A DNA stretch of 64,000 bases. Source: Pogona vitticeps (Eukaryota; Chordata; Lepidosauria; Squamata; Agamidae). The first letter of the stretch is position 1; each line of letters begins with the position of its first letter. Made by a program: the position numbers and the translations under genes. Shown here piece by piece: positions 45,901 to 57,900 of this stretch. The notes beneath the pieces were generated by a model. The model was not told where the DNA came from. It ran no database searches and saw only the letters and a list, made by a program, of their open reading frames with translations. Location of the stretch: assembly GCF_051106095.1 (NCBI RefSeq), contig NC_135783.1:329081322-329145321 (forward strand), in the 5' to 3' direction.

Positions 45901-48900
45901 CTGTAACTACAGGTAAGTAGAGGAAACATGATCTGGCCTAAAACCTTTCCAGAAGGGATGGTGTACTCATACATTTTTCTGTATGTTTTGATGAGAACTG
46001 CTGGATAGCTCAGTGGTTTAGGTTTTTAGCTGTGGAGCCAGAGGCTCAAAGTTCAATTTCCCACTGTGCCGCCTTGCAAAAGGCTGGACTTGATGATCCA
46101 TGGGGCCCTTTCCAGGTCTGCAGTTCTAAGAAGATGAAGACATTTATAAATGCTGTACTTGTTGAGTAAGTCAGGTAGGGATATAGTGGTTGTAATTTGT
46201 GCAGGACTTTGAACTGTAAGAATTTCTCACACAAAGGAGAAATATCAAAAGCATATGTTTCTGCAGTAGGAAATATAGGAGATCCAGTTCTGTTGCAATT
46301 TAGAGCAGAAGATATTTTGCAGTTACATATAAATATTATTACATTTGAGATGTCAAATGTTCTGGTTCTTCCAGAACCTGCCAAATCTTCAGAATCCAAC
46401 CTCTTTGAAAGCAGTCTGCCATCTGGCAAAAACTTATCAGATGGAAGTGAGGAGAGAAGAGTGGAGGAAGTCCTACAGCCTCTTACAGTCTCAAGTTCTC
46501 GTCCTGAAAGGACAGATTCCCGAGTCTCAACTAGTTCCCAGGAACAGAATGCTGCTGCCTGGTAAGCTTCTTACTTGCTTCTTCACAGTTGGCAGTATAT
46601 AGATCAGAAGATCCTGGTTCATATTTCAGTTCAGCCATGAATTTGCTAGATAGCCTTAGATAAACTACAGTTTCTCATGGCCCTTTCAGATGTTGGCATG
46701 GTATGAATGGTTCTGATGATCATGCATTTCCTTCCCCCTCTGTATGCACTGATTACTTTTCTCCCTATTGGTTTAATGAAATACACAATTCATTTTTGCA
46801 GTTGACCCAAGCAAACCATGTTTTTTGCAAATGATGGCCTACAAATCATGGTTTGGCTTAGACTAAAATGGCTAAAAGCTATGGTTTGACTCTGAAGTAG
46901 GAGTAAGGAAGAGAACTGGACTGCACAAAGTAAGAGGGAGGAGGCAGTGTCAAAACACAGGAATTGTATAAACTGTAGCAATGTAAATACTCACATGGCA
47001 CACCCTAACAGACAGGGGTGCCAAAAGGCCATATTCTTTCCATCATCATTGAGGAGTTTTATGGATTCTCCATAGATTTCTCACCTTGGCAAAAACAGTA
47101 TTCTGTGAAAAAGATAAAATTTCTGCACAACTTGTATAAAGGGCACAAAACCAGAATGGGCTTCTGCTTTATTTAAAAATCGAAAGCATGATTGTTTGGT
47201 TGGTTATATCTTTCTTCAGAATCATCTAGTTCTGTGTGTGAACTCAGAAGGAGAGGACTCAAAATAGTTTACACAAATCAGAGACCTTTGTACAAATTGG
47301 AGTGGGGAGGTTTTTGCTTCTCTCTGGCCACAAGGAGTCTTGTGGGGGCTTTAATTCCTCAGAAATGTCTCATCATGTCCAAGCAGCCTAAGTCAATGAG
47401 AACAAGCAAGTTAGTAAATACAGAGGTGGCTTGCAAGATGAATGTCTCGTGCAACGAAAAACTCGCAAGATGAAAGTGTTTTGCGATTTTTGGTGACTTG
47501 CAAGACAAATTTTCCTGTGGCTCTGCTTCGCAAGACAAAGCACGGCCATAGGAAACAACAGGGGAGCTTGACTGGTTGCCTAGCACAGTTCCACCTGAGG
47601 GGGGAGCGCGGGAGAGTTCAGTAGAGGGACGAAGAAGGTCACTCAGCTTGTTCAAAACAAACTGCTCGTGTGGAAGAAGGGCCACCCTCACAACCACCAT
47701 GGCAGCCTGTCACCTCCCTCCGATCCCCTCATAAGGCATGTGCACGCTACCTCAGGTACCTCTACGCAGCCAGCTCCGTAGAATGCCCCTCACGTCACTG
47801 TGCCGCCCTCCGCCTCCGCCTCTTTAGCGCGCACGGGGCTTCAGGTTGAAGAGGAGCTCGAGCTCCTCCCCCGGATGTTTGAGTCCGGCTGTTCCGGGCC
47901 ATTGTTACAGATGCTCTTTGGTCTCCGGGGCTACCAAGGTACCATGAGGAGTGGGGCTCGGCCTACCTGGTAAGTGACTTTGTTATGACTTTTTTCACCC
48001 ATAGGAATACATTAAATAAATTTTGATGCATTCCTATGGGAAACCACACTTCGTAAGATGAAATCTTCGCAATATGAAGCGACTCGCGGAACGAATTATT
48101 TTCATCTTGCGAGGCATCACTGTATTTGTTCTATGTGTAAGATGTGCCATTAAACCATGGTTAGGCCTTGTACTTAAACTGAGTGTCTGTGTGTAATATG
48201 GGGATAAGAATTCTGGGCTATGGTTAAAAGTTGTTAAAAAAGATTGCTGGGATAATGTAAAATCTCCTGAAGCTGTGGTGATGTATCACTTATTCTGGAA
48301 TAAGGCTCTTTCATAGAATCATAGAACAATGAAGTTGGAAGGAACCTATAAGGCCATTGAGTCCAACCCCCTGCTCAGTGCGGGAATCCGAATCAAAGCA
48401 GATTTGATAGGTGGTTGTCCAGTTTTCTCTTGAAAGCTGCCCGTATTGGAGCACTCACCGCCTCTTGAAGTAACTGGTTCCATTTCTGTACTCCTCAAGT
48501 GAGGTTTCAACCCAAGTGAGGCTAACTGCTGAGTTTGTCTGGTTAGATTTACATTGTGAGCTTTCTTTTAAAAAATAGTTAAGAATAGCAAATAGATCAG
48601 CTGGAGACTGAAGCAGAATATGCTACTGGTGTTTTCTGGCAATTCTTATTCAAACACCATGAGTGACATATTTTAATCTTGAATATCTCACTCTTCTTAA
48701 AGCGCAGGTATGTTTGCTATCAGGTAAGCATTAATATTCTCACTTCTGACGCAGGCAGTCCTGCCAAGATGGCCCTCCTTCTCTCTTGATGTCGACTGTG
48801 AAACCACTGAGGGAATTGTCCCCCTTGGAAGCTGTGATCGACATTAAGCCTGAGCCAGATGATCTCATTGACGAAGACCTCAATTTTGTCCAAGAGAACC

Positions 48901-51900
48901 GGATGCCCCGAAAGAAGCCCCTTGTGACAGTGACTTACGGTTCTTCCCGTCCATCTGCTGAAATTTATCGCCCACCAGCCAGTCGAAACATGGAAGGCAA
49001 CGTTCACTTGCAGAGGTTGCCACAACACAGCAACCTACAAAATGCCAAGCAGCTTGATATACAGGATGGTAGGTCACTGGAAACTGTCCAGCTCTGTGAT
49101 CCAGACGCATTTGGCAGCTTGGCCGAGAGTTACAGGCCCTCTTCCAAAGGGAATGCTGATAAAATTAGCAGTGAGGTGAGTATATGAACCCAAGCTCTGC
49201 TGGTATTTAACTTGTTCTCAACACATGGAGATCACCATGGACACCTGGAGTCCCTTGTTCTAAATATAGACAGAGTGGCCAAAAATATCTCACATACGGT
49301 ATCCACAGTATGTGACATCCACACTCTGGTTGCATTAGTGTTTTCCAGGTGAATAATGCATGTATGTGGTTGTTACTATTACTGAGAGTGAAAAGTAGTT
49401 GTAATTTACATGCTCTGTCCTTGGAGTGTTTTGATGTGTGAATAAATGCCATGTCATGCTCATTGAATGATTGGATGAAATCTTTTTCCTTAGCATAGTA
49501 AGTCACAACTAGAGTAGTCCCATGGAATTTATGGAGGAATTGACTCACCATCCCCACTGATTTAACGAACCTAGTCTAGCTGCCACTTACCATATTAAGC
49601 AACAGGATTTCAGCCATTGGAAGAGTTCAAGCGTTTTATGGTCAGGAAACTACTTCTGCATTGATGTGTTTCCTATGGAACTCTAGTATTGTAGAACAGT
49701 ATGGAGCAAGAACTAAGATGGACATTCAGTTACCAGACAGCGTGGCATAGTGTCTAGAGTCCTGAAAGTAGGGGTTACAGGTTATATCTCTTGTAGGTTT
49801 ACCTTGTGCCATTCACAATATTGCTGCTTGGCCTACCTCACAGGGTTGTTGTGAGGATACATGGAACTGGGGAGAACTATATATGGCACATACATACACC
49901 AGAAGGAACGGGAAGGTGGTAAATGTAATAGACACAGATTATTGCCCTATTTAGATAGAGAATGTGTCCCCAAATGTGCACATCTTTCTCCTAGCTGTTA
50001 AAGGAGGCTAGGAGCTAGTATTCATGACCCAACTATTATTGAGAGAATCTTTACTGCTTTTATTGACCTTCTCACAGAGGAACTTCCAAATTTTCAAAGA
50101 AACTGGGATTCCATGGAACACAGTTGGGAAGTTGCTGTTAAAAGATGAAACCAATGTGGTTGTCACTTTTGGCACCTTACATATCTAAATATTTAGTTGT
50201 TTGAATTCTGGCGTTTCAATGCTGGAAATTGTATTGAAGAACTCCGAGAGTCAGATCAAGGAAAGAAATCTGTCTCACTCTGCATTGAGAAGGCAAAGAT
50301 AAGGTGAAAGAAGGGCTTGAGCTGGGGCAGGTCTCCTACCCCAAACAGCAGTGACAGAAACCTGCCTTTCAGCTTGGTCCAGGTGGAATCCCACCGCACA
50401 CCCCCAGAGGCAGTACTGTTCACCATCTCTGCCCTAATAAACCTGAAACGAGCATACCTCTGGGATAAGGCTTCTCCATATATGAGCCTTCAAATTCTAT
50501 GGAATAGAACTCATGCCTCCATGAACAAAAGTGTGGCTAATATCCATGTGGCATCTGCAGAATATTTTCCTAGGGCAGTTTCATCCGTCCTCCATTCTCC
50601 TCTTACGTGCACTTAACAACAATATTATTCTATGGGATATTTCTTAGTTAAATCTTTCTGATGTTTTCTGTTATTGTTGCTATTAGTGTGTTTAATGGTT
50701 ACTGATTGTTGACATTTGAAGATTGTATTTTGCCTTTGCTGTACTTTTTAAAATTTTGTTCACTACTTTGAAAGGAATATACTGGTGGGATAGAAATACT
50801 GAAACAAATAAAATTCATGCCCATATTCACTCCTTGTTGCCCATGTTTGTCCCTTTCCTGTTTGTCTCTTCCTCTTTCAGAGTTAGATTTTAAGATCTTC
50901 GGGACAGTTTGTAAGCAGCCCTTCCAAGGATGGGGCAGTACAATGTCTTAATTCACTAGATTATTGTCATTTTCAAGCCTTGTTATAACTTGGATAATAT
51001 TTTGTTTTCGGAGGGAATGGAGTTCTATGATTTATGTCTACATAGCCTAAGAATCAAGGATAAAAAACAAGCACTGTTTTTCTTCCTGATACCAAAGCAA
51101 ATTATAATACCCTAAGCATCAGTTGCCATAAGTACTATGATTCAGACAGCTTTCACAGCAAATCCTTCTGCTTTACAATTGGCCCTACAGAAGAGATTAT
51201 TTTACTAGTCTTGATTCCGACAGCTGTGTCTGAATTAATCTTGCCTTCCTGTGGTCTGCCGTGATGATAGTTATTGCTGTCTTTTCTCCACTATCAATGT
51301 GCCCATCCTCTCTCTCCTCTTGTGCTGGCTTCCATACCACTTGGTCTCCCCTCTGCCCATGTTCTATGCTAACTAAAATGTCTTCCTCCCCTGCTCCCAA
51401 TGTCCATGTAAGGCTGGCTTTGCAATAATGGATCTGAATTGTGCAACACTAGGCAGAACAAGGAAATCTGCACAGATTAAACCCTAGTGTTCTTAATTAT
51501 TATGTGATAATTTGAGAACATAGATTTTAAAATGTAAAACGAAATCTATCTTAATAAGAACTGCCCATGTTTTGTCTTTGGCTTCATAAATGGCAACATG
51601 CAGTTGCAGTTCCACCCAAACCTGCTGCACATGTGTTCTGTCAAAAATTACTGAGAACCACTTGGGTGGATCTCAACAATAGGGGTCCAATTGTTAGAAA
51701 AGCTTAGCCTGATTTGCTAATCTGTTGTGTGGATCTAAGTGGGAAATTGCATAATTGCTGCTACAAATTCCTTGGAGGATACTGTGGGATGTGCGTTGGA
51801 TCAGTTTTTAAGCCACTCTTAAGTCATCCTGAATGCTGAGAACCTCCTGTTGTGGTGAAATATAGAGGATGTCTAATGAACTGGTGGTCAGAGTTACGTA

Positions 51901-54900
51901 GGAGGACAGGGAGAGCAAAGGAAAGAACAGAATCAGCCTTACAGGAAAACAGTGAGCATCTGGCGTTGGTCTAAGTACAGGGTGGGGAGTTGGGTTAATT
52001 GATCTATTGGGAACTGTCCAAGTCTAAAATATCTGCAAGCATAATTGGAGTCTAGAGAAAAAAGGACTACGCTGTAGCAAAGCTAACTTCAGTTGGTCCA
52101 GTAGGGTGGCTTTGTTCCTCCTGAACAAGATGTTAAAGATGTTAAAATAAGAAGCAGTACAAAAGTACTGCTCAGTGGTCAGACATCTTAACACCAGCAA
52201 ACCTACTGATGTTCTTCCAGAGAATTTTGTTCAGGGCCTTTGGCCATTCCAGTTTATTGATTGATTGAAGCAGTTTGTTTGTGATATAGTGCCATCAAAG
52301 TGCATGATGCTTGGATGAAGCGACTAGTCTCTTTCAAGAGAAAGAAGGGAATATCTGACATGTAGAAACCCCAGAGGAAGGCAGGCATACATGGAGATCT
52401 GTGCAGTTGTTTCAATTACAGGCTTAGTTCCACTGGGCAAGGATGAGAAAAAAGTAGTTCTTCACATGAACTCCAGCCTGTGCCAATGTGGCTGTTAATT
52501 AAGAATAACAAAAAGTTGATTCCAACAGCATTGAGAGGCTTGCAAGTTGCTAATTCCTGTATGGGAAATTTTTCTTTTTAACCTGAATGAGCAATAAAAA
52601 CTGCCTTTGAGCTTCACTGCAAAATAGACAAATGTCTTTGGTAGTGCTTTTTAGCAATATCTCTTTTGAGAGGCCAGGTTCAAATGTATCAAATAAATTG
52701 TCCTCCTGCTTTCAGGAAGAAACACTGAGGAAGAGAAAACTCCCAGTTGTAAGCTCAGTAGTGAAAGTGAAGCGGTTTAGTATTGATGGAGAGGAAGAGG
52801 AAGAAGAGGAAGACTATGGACTCCGGCTGGGAGGCATATCCAGCAGCGTCTCTGTGCCTGCGAAACCTGAAAGAAGGTACCCAAATAGATTTTTAGCAGT
52901 CTCTTGTTTTGAATCCCTAATATGATTTTTACAAAAAGCTAAGAAAGGGGGCATTAAAATAGATATATCATGTTTTCATGGAAAGATACTAATGCTAAAG
53001 TGATTAATTAGGACCTTAAGTTGTCATTCAGATGTGCCCAAATAATCCCTAGTTCTCTTGCCTATTTTGCAAAATGGGTTCCGCATCATCATAGAATCTG
53101 CTTGGGACGATACATCCAAAATGTTACTTTGTTATAACAGTGCTTAATTATTCAGTACATACCTTTTACAATAAATAAATGGGCGTTTTGCTGTTATGGA
53201 TGAAAATGCCATCTGAAACAGAGGCAGAAAGCAGGAACTATTGAATGAATAGGAGCTCCTGGCCTTTGCTGCAGGATGATTGAATGGGCAGGGTTGTTCT
53301 CATCCTTCTTAGAAACTGATAGAACATGGTAGAAGCAAGGAGCATTTTGATAACTCTATGTGGGTGTTTTCTGCCTTCGCTAATCATTCTGTCCTCCACT
53401 GATAATAGTAGGCAATTAACCAGGTAGCTGTAGTTCTCTGACTAAAGAAGCTGGGAGACTGTAGTTAATGATAGCTGTCTACTATATCCAGGCTAGGTAC
53501 TCTAGTGCAGTGGTTCTTAACCTTGGTTTACAGGTGTTTTTGAACTGCAACTCCCAGAAACACCAGCCAGCACAGTTGGTGGTGAAGGTTTCTGGGAGTT
53601 GCAGTCCAAAAACACCTGTAACCCAAGGTTAAGAACCACTGCTCTAGTGAATGGCTTTCAAACAAGCTGGGAAGCAAACACTGATTTAAAACTACAGGTT
53701 CATATCCTGGCTTGTTTGCAGGCCATTAACCCTAGTTTGGATGTAATGGTTAATTCTGATTAACTCCATTTAACAGACTACTTCTGCAGAGTGAAGATGA
53801 GCTTATGTGTATGCAGAGCTTATCTGTATTTGTTCCTTTTAAATGTTAAGATTTGAACTTCTGGACTTTGGGCTGCTTATAGCTTCATGTATTACAGTGG
53901 TGCCTCGCTTAGCAATGTTAATCGGTGCAGCAAAAATTGCTGCTAAGCGATTTCATCGCTAAGTGATTTTAAAAAGCCCATAGAAACGCATTAAAACGTG
54001 TTTAATGCGTTCCTATGGGCTTAAAAACTAACCTTATGCGAAAATGCTCCATTGCGGTGGCCATTTTCGGTGCCTCTAAAGCGAGGCAAAACAGCGGGCG
54101 GGTTTTTCCGGCAGCCATTTTGGAACCGCCGATCAGGTGGCCGAAAATGGGGGTTTTGCGATGATCGCTTGCCTGCGATCATCGCAAAGCAAAATTTCCC
54201 CATAGGGGCCATCGCAAAGCGATTGCTCTTGCAATGCCAAAAAGTCCATCGCAAAGCGATTTCATCGCTATACGGAGCCATCGCTATGCGAGGCACCACT
54301 GTATTTGATTCTTGTCAATGTCCTCACAAATGGGGCTTGCTCCCTTCTCTTCTTCTTTCCCACTGTATTTGCAAGAACTAATAACTTTTTCCAAAAGGAA
54401 GTCATTATTTGACCACCTGAATGCAGCCATTATGCTTGCCCAAAAGAAATTGATGTCAAAGAGGGATATACAGTGGGGTCTTGACTTGAGAACTTAATCC
54501 GTATTGGAAGGCGGTTCTCAAGTCAAAAAGTCTGTAAGTCAAGTCTCCATTGACCTACAGTGCATTGAAAACCGATGAATCCCGTAACAGGCCGTTTTTG
54601 TTCCATTTTGGTTTTTTTCTGGTCTGTAAGTCAAATCTCAGTCTGCAAGTCAAACCTAAATTTTGCGGCCAGAGAAGTCTGTAACTCAAAAAGTCTGTAA
54701 GTCAAGCCGTCTGTAAGTCAAGGGTCCACTGTAGAAGGTAAAGATCATATCAGTATTGGTGTCTGTAGGCTGCCAGCAGAGAAGCCCAGTGGTTGAAATT
54801 TATGGGTGTACAGAAGTGAATATAGTATTTTTGGTCCCATTTTGCATGACTGTGCTCCACCTAGGCAAGAATCTCTTTAGAGAAGAAGGAAGGAAAGAAA

Positions 54901-57900
54901 TCTGGAATCACCTCCAAGCTGTGTTGTGGTGTAGCAGCTGATGACAAGATAACTCACTGGAAAATCTTCACCTGTCCATTTTGGTGGATACCAGCCAGAC
55001 TTAAAAGTATTCCATAGGAAGCACTGCTTGCAAGGTTTCCTTTTTCAGAAACTGTGCCCCCAAAATATTTCTCCCAGCATGGCTGGAGAATTCTAGAGGT
55101 GTAATGCCAAAAAATAAAATAAAATAAAATAAAATAAAATAAAAAAAGTTGACTTTGCCTCTTCTGGGTGTGAAGTTAAGTATCTACAGTGTCCACTAAA
55201 TTTCCTTGCATTGTGTTTCAATTCCTTCAGGCCTTCACTGCCACCTTCCAAACAGGCCAATAAGAATTTAATACTGAAAGCTATCTCTGAAGCTCAGGAA
55301 TCGGTTACAAAGACAACTAATTATGCTACAGGTAAATAGTTGAATTGTGCCGAGGTACCTTATTTTGAAGGTCAGTTCAGTACAGCTAGTTAAGTTTTTG
55401 TGACTGGAACATAGACCTAAATTATACCTTATTAGAAAGTTCAAGTAATGCTACTTTTGTGTCATATTAGGATCATAGTTTTCTATCCTACTGGAAGTGT
55501 TAATTACCGTGTTTCTTGCTCCATAAGATGCACTCCCCCCCCAAAATGTAGGGGGGATAGTCTTATGGACCGAAGGCAGCAATTTCGTCGCCGCTGGCCC
55601 CGTGGGGGGAGCGTCGTAAGGGTCCGTGTGAGCCTTCCAGGACCCTTGTGAGGCTCCCCCACCCCCCACGGGGCCAGCGCCGGCGAAATCGCCAGCTTCC
55701 AGGTGGGGGGAATGTCGCAAGGGTCCTGGAAGCTCACCCAGACCCTTCGAACGCTCCTCCCACCCCCGCACAGGACCAGCGCCGCCGAAATCGCCAGCTT
55801 CTGGGAGTGTTTGGAAGCTTGGGGAGCCTCCAAACACTCCCAGAAGCTGGTGATTTCACCCCCCGTGGCCCCGTGGGGGATGGGGGAGTGTGGCAAGGGT
55901 CTGAGAGAGCCTTCCAGGACCCTTGCCACGCTCCTCCCACCCCCGCACGGGGCCAGCGCCGGCGAAATCGCCAGGTTCTGGGAGTGTTTGGAGGCTTGGG
56001 AAGCCTCTGAAGAGTCCCAGAAGGTGGTGATTTTGCCCCCTCTAACCCCCGAGGGGGGCAGGGTGAGTCTCTAAAGCATTCTGGAACACACCCTAGGACC
56101 CTTTGGAGGCTCACCCTGCCCCCCCCCCCCGCTCAGCCAGAGGGGGGGAAATCTCCAGCTTCTGGGATTCTTCTGAAGCTTCCCAAGCCTCAAGTCCCAG
56201 AAGCTGGCGATTTCACCCCCTCTGACCCCCGGGGGGGGGGGCAGGGCGAGCCTCCAAAGGGTCCTAGGGTGCGTTCCATAAGATGGACCTCTCCATAAGG
56301 CTCACCAATTTTTAGGAGAAGAAAACAAATTATTTTTTTCCTGTTTTCTTCTCCTAAAAATTTGGTGCGTCTTGGAGCGAAAAATACGGTAATATAACAA
56401 CATCAGGTTGCTTGTGTTGTAATTACTGCTCCTTGCATTTATTGGCAAAACTCTTTTTGGTGTCATCAGCTTCATTGCATAAATTATGCCAACCGGATTT
56501 TGCCCTTTGTGTAAAATAATGCTGGTTATATCTGATGTTGTCTTTAATCCCTGTAAGACTTCTGTCATAATACATTTGGTAATTTGTAAGAGCCTGCAGA
56601 ACTCATAATTTTGCTGCAGGAGACTTATCGTTGGGTAGCCATTAAAAAAATGTGTTTGGGTTTGACACTCAAGAAAATTTCCACATGGATCGTTTTGCAC
56701 TGCAAAAGGATAAGTGAGAGCAAATCACAAATTTGCTTCTTAGTTAGCACCAAACAAGAAAGCAAGTCCCACCTGTTATAGAAAATCTCCCATGAACCAT
56801 CTTGGGACGTGCCTCTATCAGAGCCTAATAGCACAGTCTGACATTTATGGCGAAATTGGTCAATTGTGTTGTATAGATTGCAGCATAATCCTGATTTAAC
56901 ATGCATTAAGGAACCTTGTGGCTCAGTGTTTAAACTGTAATACTGCAGTCAACACTCTGCTCATGACCTGAATTCAGTCCTGACCACCTCAGGTATCCGG
57001 CTCAAGGTTGCCTCAGCCTTCTGTCCTTCCAAGGTTGGCACATGTAGTATCCAGCTAGCTGGAGGAGGAGGGGCAATGTGTAAGCTGCAAAACTAAACTG
57101 TAAGCCAGAGAACACTTTACACTCTATGGGGCGGTATATAAGCAGCATGCTTTGCTTTGCTTCCTTTCCCCAGAAATGCTAGAAACTGTAGGGGTTAGAA
57201 ATCTCCAGCAGAGTTCTCTATCACTTTTACTGAAGTGCAAAGAATCTCCTGCAGTCAGAAAAACATAAAACAATGTTGAAATCGTTTTTTATTTATTATG
57301 GTCAATGACCAGGAAGATAAAAAATACGTTATATAGATAAAATGAACCATAGATGTTCATGTGCAGAATATCAGTATCCCATCCTAGGTCTCAGGTTTTG
57401 CTAGTGGACACGTTCATTGGTTTGAGCCAAAAAAGGCCACCTTCCCCAGAGGCTGCAAGTGTATTAGTGGGGGTCTGAAACTGCCCAGAGGCAATAGTAG
57501 TACAACAAGGTTGGTTCTCATTTCTGCGCTCATGTTAGAACTGCTAGGCAGCTGACAAACCACTTTGTCCATATTAATGAAGACAAATTTCTTCTGAATG
57601 AACTTAAGCAGATTAATTTAGAAGTTGAATAAGTTCCTTTTTTTAATTTTCTCAATTCTCTTCCTTAGAATTATGAGATTGTTATTGCGAGAGAGAGAGA
57701 GAGAGAGAGAGAGACTATGTTCTGTGGTAGCAGCATGGTCTTAAGCATGTTTTCTCAGATGTCAGTCCAAATTAACTCTGGAGCTAAATCCTTTCTAAAT
57801 GTGCTTAGGTTTGCACTGCTGAGAAGAAGTTGCATCTCTGACCTTTTTAATTGGAAGATCCAGAAGGTAGCTTGAAAGCCAAGCTTTCTGTGATTCTAAT

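Noticed and set aside
55448-56114. Proline/glycine-rich frames of 120-141 codons on both strands
   Set aside because: They fall inside a MITE with a GC-rich tandem core; no exon signals.
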